DNA of 64,000 nucleotides from Hypomyces perniciosus (GCA_008477525.1 SPDT01000003.1:1984001-2048000); one strand, 5' to 3'. Counted from the stretch's first letter, positions 24,326-34,925 are shown. Numbers and translations are program-made. Notes: generated by a model from the letters alone, not told the origin.

Positions 24326-24987
24326 GATGGGCTCTAAAGCTCAATGTGTGTCGTATGTTGAGTTGAGCTGACCCTGTTGATATTGGGATGGATATGCGTG
24401 CATGGACATGGTTATAATGTTTTGCAAAGGCGATCATACCCCGCGAATCCAAGACAGAACCATCATTGATTTGGCCAGTTTGGTCAACCAACCCCTTTTG
24501 TGATACGTGTTTGTGAAATCTGGCTGGCTGAAGAACCTGTCTCGGTTCGTGAGGTATTGTCTTAGGTTAATCTTCACTAGGGAGAGCGGCAAGGGAAGCG
24601 AAGATCGGTCCATCTAGATTCCAGAGGTGAAAGATGATCGATCGTCTGGTCTGGAAAAGGGAACTTGGCATGTTGGCTCGAGAAACTTTGACGCAATACA
24701 TTGATGCTAGGAGGATAGTTTCAGAAGCCTGCAACAAGTTCTTGTGTTGTTGAGAATAGACATACATAATCCCGAGAGAAAAGGAAATCCCCTGAATGTC
24801 TTGGAACATGAAGATGTGGTTGTGGCTGGAGAGTTTGGCATGTTTGTCTGAGAAGCCCTTGTGTAGCAGTATGTAGGTGAATGCCAGCCGATATTTTTAG
24901 AGACGTCTCGCAAGTGAGCGTCTGGTCTGGAACGTGAAGAAGGGCAAAAAAGAAACAGACTTGAGGATCAAAAAGATCAAAAAGACG
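24326..24987. other. Upstream region of MFS gene, no gene seen
   Basis: This is the presumed promoter and leader of the permease. Two related segments, around 24640-24720 and 24830-24900, repeat short phrases (CTTGGCATGTT, GAAACTTTG/GAAGCCCTTG) but are not clear repeats. No coding feature is supported. Confidence 0.4.
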
Positions 24988-25078
24988 TGATCTCGCCCGG
25001 GTTCGAACCGGGGACCTTTTCGGTGGTGTTCAACTGAATTTGTGAACGAAACGTCATAACCAACTAGACCACGAGACC
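24988..25078 (-). tRNA. tRNA-Val(CAC) with a 17-nt intron
   Basis: On the minus strand the acceptor stem GGTCTCG pairs with CGAGATC, followed by discriminator A. The D arm contains GTCTAGTTGGTTATGAC. The anticodon stem TTTCG pairs with CGAAA. The T arm is CCCGG-TTCGAAC-CCGGG. Loop positions 32-37 read TTCACA, giving anticodon CAC (Val, codon GTG). Seventeen extra bases sit directly after position 37, the standard place for nuclear tRNA introns. The mature tRNA is 74 nt without CCA. Confidence 0.92.
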
Positions 25079-25384
25079 GGGATATGAGTGATGGCATGGC
25101 AGCGAGATAGAAGCTCGGCATTTTGTTTGTTCGAGCAGAACGGCTGAGAGCAAAAAGGAGAAAAGCAGACTGTAGTAGATAGATAGAGACTGAGTAGATA
25201 CTGAGTACTGAATTATTATTATATGCTGTCAAAATGGCATCAATGAGGCAAGAATGTGGATCAATAAACAGAAAAGGCTTCATTATATATATGCAGAATC
25301 TATGCAGAATCTATGCCAAAACTGTCTGACGCTCTCTATTTCATTGCCGTGTTGAACGCAATCATCATACATTATCATTAAGCC
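25079..25384. other. Spacer between tRNA-Val and amino-acid permease 3' end
   Basis: This 306-bp AT-rich spacer contains no supported gene. Confidence 0.4.
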
Positions 25385-27252
25385 TTAAGCCGAATCCTCA
25401 TATTCTCGGTCGGCTTGTTCCAAAGCGGTTTGTAAATCTATTTCGGCCAGCGACACGATCTTGGTCTTCTTGTAGAACTTCCATATTAAATATGCTCCTA
25501 GTACAAGCGGGAGATTCCTGTGGGCTTGAAGTGAGTAGCCATAGATGAGATTTGGGGGAGGGGGGGGGAGCCTCTTGAGTGAGGGTAACTTACAGATATG
25601 CGGACACAAAGCCGCTTGCGCTCCAGTTGCCCGTTGTGAAAACGGCAAATCCGCTGGTAAAGAAGATGAGAATGCACATGGCGAGTGCAGCGTACGAGGT
25701 ATACACTGGAGTAAATTTGTCAGTTATGTGATTCACGAGCTGCTATTGAGATGTCGAGCGTGGAGGGACTCCCAACACCTTAAAGGGTCCCAAACTTACA
25801 TGTCCATGAATTGCTCCACGGGAGCCTCTCGCGTGAGATTCCTTGTACCTGTAATGCTTTCCGCAAGCGAATATGATTGAGCAGCAACGCACTCCATGAA
25901 ATTAAAACGCCCGCGCCGACCAAGTTAATGAGCCAGTAAAAGACATCGAGAGCCGAGCTGGAGAGTGACATGAACGATAAGAGCGAAAAGACGCCATACA
26001 GTGCGACTGCCATATACGGGACGCCCCAGGACGTCGTTCGGAGGAAGATTTGAGGAGCCTGACGCTTCAGAGCGAGACCGTACAGGACTCGTGTACCCGA
26101 CAGGAGGGCCTGATTTGAAGAGGACCAGGCGGAGGTGATGACGATGGCGTTAACGATGGAGGGAATAGCTGGGAGACCAGCGGCCGAGGCGGCGATGACA
26201 AAAGGACTCTGGGCTGCGGTTCCAGAATCATCGCTGAGACGCTCATCGGTGCTCTTGACCAACATTCCGACGCAGAGGATAGCGAGAAGATAGAACAACA
26301 GGATTCTGATGAACACGTTCTTGCAGGCCTTGGGGATCGCCTTTCGCGGGTTGGCAGTCTCGGCACCGGCCATGGCGAGGGATTCGACTCCAGCGAAGGA
26401 GAACACAGCGCTCGTCGTGGCGCTCCAGTAGCCTAGGAACTTGCCCAGGTTCCCTGTAGCAATGTACTCGACAAACGGGCCTGGATCCCTCCAGTAATCG
26501 AAGTAGATGGCCGGGGTACCCTTGATACCGCCAAAGTCGATGACAAACGACAGGATGATCAAGAACACGACCAGAAGAATCTTAAGCCAAGCGAAAAAGT
26601 ACTCGACCTCTCCATAAACGTGAATCAAACTGAATCCAATGGCGACGGTCAAGATGATGAAGACGATGATCCAGACAGACGGGTTGAGGTCGGGGAGCCA
26701 GAATTGGAACAGAACGCAGATGGCGGTGATCTCGGACGGAATGGAGAGCAGGTTTCCATAGACAATGTTCCAGCCCACGGCGAACCCAAAGGCCGGATCA
26801 ACCAGGAACTCGGAATGCCGCACAAAGGAGCCCGTGACGGGAAGCAAGGCCGACACCTCGCCGAGGGCAAACTGCACGGCACTCACGACGAGACCTATAG
26901 TGGCGTATCCGAGAAGCGCGCCGAGCGGTCCTCCGGTCTGGATGGCGCTGCCGAGGCTGAGGAAGAGACCTGTTCCAATGGCGCCGGCAATACCCAACAT
27001 TGAGAGGTGGCGCTCCTGGAGGCCACGCTTGAGATCGCGCTGCTCCGTGGCAGTGATGAGATCGCCATCGAGATCGTTGGCTCCGGGTCCCTTTGGCGGT
27101 GGCTGCTCTACGTCCGACTGGTATCCCGTAATCCGCAGGGCATCGCCAGCGGCGCCATGGCCCTTGAAGTCTCCTTGGGTAGTGGTGTTGTAGCCAGCGG
27201 ATCCAGAATCAAGTAGCGGCGACATTGTGTTGGGCGAGGTTGAGCTCGGCAT
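25385..27252 (-). CDS. Amino-acid permease (APC superfamily, YAT type)
   Basis: There are three exons: 27252-25800, 25705-25594 and 25517-25385. The introns begin GTAAGT and GTAAGTT and end CCAG and ACAG. The in-frame open reading upstream of 27252 begins with a TTG, so the ATG of MPSSTSPNTMSPLLDSG is preferred. After an N-terminal cytosolic segment of about 80 residues the YAT signature appears: ERHLSMLGIAGAIGTGLFL in TM1, then FALGEVSALLPVTGSFVRH, AVGWN, GGIKGTPAIYF, and AGVESLAMAGAETANPRKAIPKA in the conserved loop after TM6. About twelve hydrophobic segments are visible, and the C-terminal tail ends EQADREYEDSA. It imports amino acids across the plasma membrane by proton symport. The layout resembles proline/GABA-type or general permeases, but specificity cannot be read from sequence. 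Confidence 0.92.
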
Positions 27253-28148
27253 TCCTCTGATGCTGTCTCTCGCTCTCACTGTCTCACCAACCAAAGGAGG
27301 ACAACGAGATGACGAAAGGACGGGCGAGTCTGTCGCTTTTCAAGCTTTCATCTCTTAGTGACCTTTCGACACGCGGATACGTAATAGGCTGAAGTGGTAG
27401 GGGCTTCGTGACCAGGCCAGGGAGGACAAAAGGACCTTTGCGAAGACAGAGACTGGAAGGAGGAAAAAAAAGTCGGGCGGATTTAGCGTGAGTATGGCGA
27501 TATCGCCATCGGGCCCTGGCCTCACTCCATCAAGCCAAGTGGATGAGCTTTCGAGGGCGCCCCACGATGGTTCCACGGCTAATTAGACTCTGCATTACTA
27601 TTGGAAAGCCAATCCTTATAAGTGGCAGCACATAATAGTACGTACTGGTATTACTGGTAGTACTAATATTAGTAGTACTACTATTAGTATTATTAGTAGT
27701 AATACCACTCGTACTCGTACATCGTACAGATGTTGATAACGGTCGGCTGAAGGCGGCAATTAATGGGCCCAATATTGAGATTTAGGATGCATTAGTGGCC
27801 GAACCCCAACAGCACGACAGCAGCTTGGCAGCCTCACAGCTTATGGACATGGATTCCTCTTTTAGAGTTGTCAAACGCCGCCCTATATAGCGATAACGCC
27901 GGACGCGCAGTGTCTGAGCGTCATAAAGAGGGCTAATTGCGGAGCAGAATCGCGCGAGCAATAACCACGTCTAACAGATCCAAGCAAGTATTAAAACCCC
28001 CACGTATGTCGCGATCTGTTCGTATAACCCACAGGGGATAGGGTCTCAACACGGGAAGCCATCGCCAACAACCCAACCAGAGAGTGCTCTAGACAAAAAG
28101 CTCTAGACAAAAAGAAAGACGACGACGAATCTTGCAAAAAGAGCAAAA
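27253..28148. other. Upstream region of permease with an imperfect palindrome
   Basis: This is the presumed promoter of the permease. At 27,646-27,707 a TAG/ACT-rich near-palindrome has perfect 9-bp outer arms (GGTATTACT / AGTAATACC) and a perfect 12-bp core (AGTAGTACTACT). The rest holds no gene. Confidence 0.5.
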
Positions 28149-28267
28149 ACATACAACAGCCGGTGTTCGCCAGTGGTCACCCACCTGACTACTAATCTGC
28201 CTCTTATTAGCTTGACTATGGGAGAGCGGACGGGATCCCGTATATTCTAATAGATATGGTCGTATGT
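28149..28267 (-). rRNA. 5S rRNA, copy 1 (119 nt, carries transitions)
   Basis: Read on the minus strand it begins ACATACGACCATAT and ends GGCTGTTGTATGT, so the two ends pair as the 5S helix I. The internal promoter region and the GGGTGGGTGACCA-type block are recognisable. A T run follows the 3' end, as expected for RNA polymerase III termination. It differs from copy 2 by several substitutions, mostly transitions. Some of them weaken stems (for example CCAATGG becomes CTAATAG on the plus strand), so it may be a pseudogene. Confidence 0.85.
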
Positions 28268-28332
28268 GACAGCCTGCCTCTCAACTCACACTATATCCAC
28301 CGACCTTCGCATATCAGCCAAAAAGGCAAAAA

Positions 28333-28451
28333 ACATACAACAGCCGGTGTTCGCTGGTGGTCACCCACCCAACTACTAATCTGCCTCTCATTGGCTTGAC
28401 TATGGGAGAGCGGACGGGATCCCGTATATTCCAATGGATATGGTCGTATGT
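28333..28451 (-). rRNA. 5S rRNA, copy 2 (119 nt, best preserved)
   Basis: The minus-strand sequence has matching ends ACATACGACC / TTGTATGT, the conserved CGGGATCCCGTCCGCTC segment, TTAGTAGTTGGGTGGGTGA and ACCACCAGCGAACACCGGC. A T6 run follows the 3' end. It is nearest to known filamentous-ascomycete 5S rRNA among the three copies here and is probably the functional one. Dispersed single 5S genes are usual in this group, but tight clusters are not. Confidence 0.9.
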
Positions 28452-28524
28452 GATGGTTGGTCTCTCAGCTCACATAATATCCGCACGACCATGTAACAGT
28501 AAACAGAAAGAAATATTTAAAAAA

Positions 28525-28612
28525 TATATAATATTAGCTGGTATTTACTAGTAGTTACCTACCTAACTACTAATCTACTACTAGTTAATAGTTTATTTAT
28601 AAAGGAGTAAAT
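28525..28612 (-). pseudogene. Third 5S rRNA copy, heavily mutated (RIP-like)
   Basis: The plus strand here aligns base by base with the 3' two thirds of the two 5S copies (AACTACTAATCT is kept exactly). Most C residues have become T and several G residues A: for instance CAACAGCCGG reads TAATATTAGC. The decay continues into the AT-rich block to the right. Confidence 0.75.
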
Positions 28613-28930
28613 AAAGAATTTACCTTAATTATTAAATATATTTTAAAAATTTATAAATAAATATTTTAAAATAATAATATATTGTTTATTGATAAAAATA
28701 TAAAAATATTTAAATTAAAAGAATTTAATTAAAAAATATATTATAAACTTTATTTTTAAATTTCTTTTATTAATAATTATTAATTTAAATAATTTTTATA
28801 AAAAAAGTAATAATAATATATTAATTATAGGATAAAGTTAATATTTAATTATATATATATAAATATTTTACTTTTATAATAAAGTAAAAATTAAAGGTAT
28901 AGTGTTATAATATAGTTAAAATAGACGGTT
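28613..28930. repeat. AT-rich, RIP-like block
   Basis: The sequence is almost only A and T, with no reading frame and frequent TA dinucleotides. This is the usual end state of repeats mutated by RIP in ascomycetes. The original repeat cannot be identified. Confidence 0.65.
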
Positions 28931-29003
28931 ATTTATTAGTGTAAGTTACAGGTTATATGCCTGCCTGTCTAGCAGATAGGCGGGGGGCCTTACAGTTAGT
29001 CGG

Positions 29004-29092
29004 TGATACACAATGGGGTGGAAAGAGTGGAATGGATGATAAAGGGGGAAGGAAAGGAAAGGAAAGGGAAGGATACGCTTTTATGTGTATCA
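29004..29092. mobile_element. Solo mini-LTR A (89 bp) with 5-bp target duplication
   Basis: The element begins TGATACACA and ends TGTGTATCA, giving TG...CA termini with a 9-bp terminal inverted repeat. It is flanked on both sides by GTCGG (28999-29003 and 29093-29097). The interior has a GGAAA-type pentamer array. A related copy in the opposite orientation lies at 34524-34617. A 5-bp target duplication and TG...CA ends are hallmarks of LTR retrotransposons. The very small LTR suggests a TRIM/SMART-type non-autonomous element. Confidence 0.78.
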
Positions 29093-29097
29093 GTCGG

Positions 29098-30179
29098 CCC
29101 GGCTTTCGTAGTTAACCCGCCGAGTAACCTGCACTATCAGCTACAATTTGCTGAGGTGTACACTTCACTTTTGCTGGTCTGGTATAACGGTTTGATAGAA
29201 ATTAAGAAAGAAGAAAATGGTCCTTTTCTGTCTTTCCTTGAATTGTAAAAGCGCAAGGTAAGCATCGTGGGTGATTCCACCCCCCGATACTATACAGCAA
29301 CACTCTCCTTGGCTCACTGCTTGCCAGTACAGTCTGTTGGTCCTCGTCTCTACCTCTGACTCTCGATATTTGTTTTCATGCTGACAGGGCTTGCAAAATG
29401 CAGGCACCAAAACCCAGCCGCCGCAGTCCTCCGAGACCATTGACCCTACCACCTCACTCAAGGAGTATCGGTCTACTTTCACAACACAACATCTTCCCGA
29501 CATCGCCCTTCTATCATCCAATGCCCCCTCTAGCCTGCTCTAAGCACAGCAGCCATATTCCGCGCCCGATTCTGTGACTGACTGGTCAGTATACATCAGC
29601 CCCTGCTCACTCGAGCTGCAGGCTGACTGTCATAGCCTAGGGGAAGCTGTTGACAGGTGCCCGTATCCTCTAGGATACCTTCGTCTCAGAGAGACTCGCT
29701 AGGACGCTGGCTTCGAGAGCCATCATTGGATTCACGTGGGCTGATAAAAGGAAAAAAATGATTTAGGTTCCCCCAACGGGTAACAACCAATTACATGACA
29801 TGCACGCATGATCACCTCCGCTCCCGAAACCAGACGCATGGTCGATGACTCGAATATTACATTGCCTGCGTCAGTGCACAAAATTCCTCTATACTCTGTA
29901 TCAAGTATATTACTAACCATGTATATAGAGTAGCATACGCGGACATTGCGGTGGAGGCCTGGGAGATGGCTTTCTAGTTGGCAGGAATGTTCATTTGGCT
30001 TGGGATGCCATGGTGTGGTTTATTTTGTTTGTTCCGTCCCCATGTCAATCATCCACTTACTTGTATATACGGAGTATATACTCGCGAATAAGTATAGTAT
30101 CTTGGACGAAGCTGAGGTAATCGAGCAGATCGACTGAAATATATACAAATCTCTTATATACCTTGTCCATTTCTATTTG
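29098..30179. other. Non-genic accessory DNA
   Basis: No gene is recognised. Short open frames exist on both strands but have no domains. A frame at about 29,390-29,540 (plus) reads as polar sequence with an early stop and could be a decayed exon. Confidence 0.4.
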
Positions 30180-31285
30180 ACGCCATGCATATTGACTTGA
30201 GTGATGTCGGCATGCCGCATTTTCACAGCGTCATGCTTTTCTCTGAACTGAGTCCCGAGACCACGAAGTCCTTGTGGAAGCGGCGCTGCACTCCTGCGCG
30301 TATCGAGGGTGGCGTTCCAATTGCTCCTGGCGGCGCATTCTCGATCGGCGCCACACTGACGATCAATTATGGATCCGAGAAACAAAAGCCCGAGTGACTT
30401 CCGGGGCTGTTTTCGGGAAAAACCAACTGATGCCCCGGCGTGACGGAGCCTGGCGGCGGCTCGGACGTCGAGGGCCTCCAGACAACCGCGGAAAAGTCTG
30501 CGGATAGCAAATTCTGCGTTGCCAATGGCGCCCAGAAATGGATTTCGGGAGCTCCATGGGCAACCCATATGACTACTTGTGATCCATCTCAACAGTCCCA
30601 GCGTCTCCAGGGAGAAGATTCACAACAGCGGACAAAATGCTGGTGGTGCAAGCTTCGTGGATCTCGACAGTGTCAAAGTTCCAGTTGGGAATCGTCTCGG
30701 CGGAGAAAATGAAGGGTTCGGCATTATTATGAAGAACTTTGACTAGGAGAGATTCATACTCGCAGTCCAATGCAACCGAAAGAGCCGAACTTGCCTTGCC
30801 ATGTCTTTTGCATACGCAATGGATCGTAAGGCGTTTCGCAAGCCCTTGATTGATAACCAAGTTATCCGACGTAAACTAGCTAAAATTACACATCGAGTGG
30901 AGGCACACTGAGCCTGGTTGGAGCAGATTGCCTTCCAAGTCAACTCTTCAAATTTGGGATGGCAGACCCCTGAAGTTGCTGGCCAGATAGCCTTGGCGAA
31001 AGTTAAAGGCGGCCAGATGGTTGAGCTTGCATCCAGGGAGGCACAATAGGTGTTTGGTGGTGCTAGCTATCAGATGGGTTGATGAGGATCAACAGTGGAA
31101 CATATCAGTCGAGACCTTAGAATGCTAGTGAGTATCCGTAATGACCACAGCAGAATAACCAACGATGCGAATACAGAAACTAAGGATTAACAGGCTGTAG
31201 GAGGGGGTAGCGAGATTCTTGCGGACCTTGTAGTAAGACAAGAGATGGTGCCATTTAAGAGGCAATTAAAGATCTAAGTTGGGAG
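30180..31285 (+). pseudogene. Acyl-CoA dehydrogenase pseudogene
   Basis: Successive frames give clear acyl-CoA dehydrogenase segments: PGGAFSIGATLTINYGSEKQK near 30,330; a TEPGGGSDVEGLQTTAEKSAD flavin/substrate segment near 30,440-30,510; NGAQKWISGAPWATHMTT near 30,520; GGASFVDLDSVKVPVGN near 30,640; then ERFILAVQCNRKSRTCLA through WLEQIAFQVNSSNLGWQ to about 31,020. Further C-terminal pieces are VEHISRDLRML (31,100) and AVGGGSEILADLVVRQEM (31,200). Frames shift near 30,400 and 30,600, and three in-frame stops (30744, 30909, 31047) interrupt the C-terminal domain. Each stop is one C-to-T or G-to-A change from the expected Gln or Trp codon. The gene is dead. In the intact family the enzyme oxidises acyl-CoA thioesters using FAD. 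Confidence 0.88.
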
Positions 31286-31800
31286 ATGATTAGGCCCAAG
31301 ATGCTCTATATACATAATCCGAAACCCCAGTACATCAGAAATGAGTGTTTCATCATCTTGACAAGCGACCTTTGTGGCTCGAAGTTAACTTATCGAGGGC
31401 GGCTAGTGGTGAATCTGTACTCAACCATTTGAAGCAGTTAAAGTGATGATGTGTTAGAGTACCGTTTTGCTTCACCAACTTACGTGATAGAACAGGTGGC
31501 CAGTATGCAATTTGGTCACGCTTAAGACCTGGATTCAGTTGCGGGTCTTAGTCGTAGTTCTGAGAAAGGAAGACCATCTCTGTGACGATCCAGGCTGATT
31601 CCTAACAACCAAACTGAGGCTTGGTAGGGTTTATGTTGCAGAGTGATCAGGGCCCGGGATGCGAAATGGATGCATTAATGGTACAGCTGTCAAAGCCGAA
31701 TTGCCATCTCTCCTTGATCATGTCCCTGATGCAGCTTCATCCGTAAAGTAGAGCATTCTTAACCATCTTCAACATCAATAAATATCATTAAAGCCACCAT
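31286..31800. other. Spacer between pseudogene and GH43 gene
   Basis: No feature is recognised. It is the 3' flank of both the acyl-CoA dehydrogenase remnant (plus) and the xylosidase gene (minus). Confidence 0.4.
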
Positions 31801-33414
31801 TTAAGCCTCATAGCGATCCGTCTTAAACTGCACAGGCCGATACACAAACCCCCCAAACGCAGCCTTCTTGCCCATACCATTCAAATCAGAACACGCCATC
31901 CCCACAAACGCCCCCGTAAAGCTCCCATGCGCCCCGTTTCCACCGCACTCATCCGACACGATGGACGCGTCAAACGCCGGCCCGAACTTTTGCAGCTCCC
32001 CGTCTCCCACGGCGTAGAAAAACTGCCCTTCCCGTCCGCGGACGCTAACCGCCAGCTTGACCTCACCTTCGTTCGGGATCTGCGCAGCTGGGAATCCCGG
32101 TTCCTTCAGCTCGCCGTCCGGGTAGGACTCTTCGGAACTCATAATGAGCAGCTCCCGCTGTCCGTCTGAGTGCGCTGTAACAGTGAGGTAAAAGAAGTTG
32201 TAGCGCGAGTAGTACAGAGTTAACCCCGCAAACTGTCTCTCGTCTTCGGGCGAGAAATCCACTGTCGTCTCCACGTCAAACGAGAAGTGAGTCTGCCGCC
32301 TCGCGACGAGCGCCTGCTCAAACCATGACCCGATTGTCTCCCTGCCCGTCAGGAGGAGCTTCCCGCCTTGCAGCTCAAAGATACGTTCCGGCTCAGGCGT
32401 TCGCAGCCACTGAAAGTCCTTGTGAAGCTCACCGTCGAAAGTGTAGCGCTGCTCGGCCCAGTAGTTGGTGTCGTCGCGCGTGCCGGGAACGTCGATGTAT
32501 AGTGATGGTACCGGCCCATCCTTGACGTACAGCCAGTCGTCATCGCCCCAGTAGGCTTCTTGGATTGCGGTTTCGCGACCGAGAACGCAGCGGCGTTCCT
32601 GTGTTGTTGGGCGCCCGGTGAGGTGGACGAGGTATGTCCGTCCCTTAGGTGTCTCGACTATGTCGCCGTGGCCGGAGCGCTGTAATGGCACAAAGGGGTG
32701 GTCCTTTGCTGTGAGAATGTGTTTCTCTGGGTGAACTTCGTACGGGCCCCAGATGTCCTTCGACCGCGCAAGAGTGCAAGCGTGGTCAAATACAGTGCCA
32801 CCCTCGGCCGTGAGCAGGTAATACCAGCCGTTTCGCTTATACAAGTGTGGTGCCTCCGTTAGCTTCAAGTCGGTCCCCTCAAAGATATTCTTCCGCGGCC
32901 CAACCAATTTGCCCTGTACGGGGTCAAACTCCTGCAGCGCGATCCCAGCGAAGAGGAGCGGCCGCTTACGATGATCCCACAGCATGTTCACAAACCACTT
33001 CTTCCCATCCTCATCGTGAAACAGTGACGGGTCGAAACCTGAGGAATTTGCATATACAGGATCCGACCAGGGCCCTTCAATCTTGGGCGCATTAATAATG
33101 TAGTTGTGCGCATCCTTGAAAGACCCGTCCTTGCGCTTCACATCCGTGTACACGAGCCAGAACTTCTCGCCATCGTGCGTCAGGCACGGCGCCCACACGC
33201 CGCAGCTGTCCGGGTCACCGCGCATGTCCAGCTGGCTCTTGCGGCTCAGCGGTCGAACGACCAGGTCCCAGTTCGCCAGGTCTCTGGAGTGGTGGATCTG
33301 CACGCCTGGGAACCACTCAAACGTGGATGTGGCGATGTAGTAGTCCTCACCCACTCGGACGATAGAGGGGTCCGGGTTAAAGCCGGGGAGGATGGGGTTG
33401 CGCACAAGAGGCAT
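31801..33414 (-). CDS. GH43 beta-xylosidase/alpha-L-arabinofuranosidase, intracellular
   Basis: This is one exon of 537 aa. The N-terminal five-bladed propeller carries the GH43 residues at the spacing of the Selenomonas XynB/SXA type (D14/D127/E186 there). Here they are D15 in GFNPDPSI (general base), D128 in SSGFDPSLF (pKa modulator) and E187 in KLTEAPHLY (general acid). The C-terminal half is the beta-sandwich found in this subfamily, with FAGLTLYYSRYNFFYLTV. No signal peptide is present, so it probably cleaves imported xylo-oligosaccharides in the cytosol. The lack of introns and the bacterial-like subfamily allow for ancient transfer. It stands intact between decayed DNA (an acyl-CoA dehydrogenase pseudogene, AT-rich blocks) inside a pair of opposed solo LTRs. 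Confidence 0.93.
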   Translation of the reverse strand: MPLVRNPILPGFNPDPSIVRVGEDYYIATSTFEWFPGVQIHHSRDLANWDLVVRPLSRKSQLDMRGDPDSCGVWAPCLTHDGEKFWLVYTDVKRKDGSFKDAHNYIINAPKIEGPWSDPVYANSSGFDPSLFHDEDGKKWFVNMLWDHRKRPLLFAGIALQEFDPVQGKLVGPRKNIFEGTDLKLTEAPHLYKRNGWYYLLTAEGGTVFDHACTLARSKDIWGPYEVHPEKHILTAKDHPFVPLQRSGHGDIVETPKGRTYLVHLTGRPTTQERRCVLGRETAIQEAYWGDDDWLYVKDGPVPSLYIDVPGTRDDTNYWAEQRYTFDGELHKDFQWLRTPEPERIFELQGGKLLLTGRETIGSWFEQALVARRQTHFSFDVETTVDFSPEDERQFAGLTLYYSRYNFFYLTVTAHSDGQRELLIMSSEESYPDGELKEPGFPAAQIPNEGEVKLAVSVRGREGQFFYAVGDGELQKFGPAFDASIVSDECGGNGAHGSFTGAFVGMACSDLNGMGKKAAFGGFVYRPVQFKTDRYEA

Positions 33415-34060
33415 CTTATCTGTACGAAAAGAAAAAGTAGTAAGTCAGTGAAGTGAGTGAGTAAAGCAAGAAGCTTAAACGACCGGCGATGACATACGTC
33501 TATTAAATATTGCGTGTAGCGGCTGTCCGCGTCGCATTTAGCCGGAGCTGACGGAGCTCAGCACCGCGTGGATGCTATATAGGCTAAATCCTGCGCTACC
33601 GAGCACGGGATGGAGGGTCTGGAGAAGTTGTAATGTCAGGAATGGATTCAGCCATCCAAGGACCGGATAGAAGAGCGTCGATTCAATCATTTCCAAGTCA
33701 TCTATGTGCCCTCATGCTGTTGATCTACAATTGATAAGATGCATCAGGCAAGTTGCCCGACAGATTAGGGAGTTTACACAGAACTCCACAGCATCATCTG
33801 TGTATCCGATAACCAAGGCATTCGCAGCTTCTCCAGCGTGAGCACGAACAAAATCTTGTGTGCTTTGCATGTCATGTAACTGGAAACGGCATTGACAAAT
33901 GTTAATACAGAGCACAGTCGGCTGTGGGTGACATTGGCACAAAAGAAAACAGTGAGCATCGGTGTCGGCGCTGAGCCCGCCTTTAACGACAGTGGTTTGT
34001 CTTGATGATTAATAAATCGGTAGAAAGGCATAAGTATGGTGGCACATTAGCCAATATTTG
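33415..34060. other. Upstream region of GH43 gene
   Basis: This is the presumed promoter. No other gene is recognised. Confidence 0.4.
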
Positions 34061-34340
34061 CAAAAGGCGCAAATGACCATTTTTTGTAAATTAAGAAAAC
34101 TGCAAAATAGTAAAAATCATATATTTTAACAATTTACATAATATTATAGCCTTAACCTTAAAAGGTTACAGTATATTTAACTGCTATAAGATAATATCTA
34201 TTACTATATTGAAAAGTAATACTATAAAGTATTCAAATAAATAATTTATATATATATATATATATATAAATCTTTGTTAAGAGACCGGAAGCTCTAGAGC
34301 TCTCTTAATATTATATAGGCCGGAATATATATATAAGAAG
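34061..34340. repeat. AT-rich, RIP-like block
   Basis: A/T-dominated sequence with a (TA)n run at 34,245-34,267 and no reading frames. It resembles the block at 28.6-28.9 kb. Confidence 0.55.
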
Positions 34341-34523
34341 TAACTGTAGTCCCTGAAGATATGGAACTTTAAAGACCAGTAAACTACTACTGCTATACCT
34401 AGCTACTAGTTCCTGGCATATTACCTGCTTATTAGTATCTATCTTCCCTTTAAGTAACTACTTTAACCTCCTTTACTTTTCCTTAGGGTCACAGCCGCTT
34501 GCCTAATCCGTCTGCCTATATAG

Positions 34524-34617
34524 TGATACACATAAAAGCATATCCTTCCCTTTCCTTTCCTTTCCTTTCCTTCCCTTTATTATCCCTATTCCACTCTTTC
34601 CACCCCATTGTGTATCA
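34524..34617. mobile_element. Solo mini-LTR B (94 bp), inverted relative to copy A
   Basis: It begins TGATACACA and ends TGTGTATCA. Its reverse complement matches copy A along the whole length, with one extra pentamer unit and a few substitutions. The flanks are TATAG (34519-34523) and TATGG (34618-34622), a 5-bp target duplication with one transition. Together the two copies bracket 5.4 kb. Confidence 0.75.
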
Positions 34618-34925
34618 TATGGTAGCAATTTCATGATTCCGATCGTGTAATCAGCTTCCGCTGCCAGATACAGCCAAACGCAACCAACAAACACCAACCA
34701 AGCTGCAACCAGACCTATCTACGACTAAGTCGTCCCTTTCATTAGGCCTGAACGGCAGCTTCAATCCGGCTCGATCAGACCTGCCGGATAACGCGTTTTC
34801 CTTCATTCTTTCATTCCTCAGCGTTCAATAACGCGTTTCCTTGCTTCCTTCGCGTTTAGCGTTATTTCTTTCTTTCGATTTGACCAACTTCATGATGGGC
34901 CTATTCAATCAGCCCGATTAACTCG

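Noticed and set aside
29004..34617. A single large transposon with the two ~90-bp inverted copies as its terminal inverted repeats
   Set aside because: Each copy has its own 5-bp flanking duplication, so they are two separate insertions.
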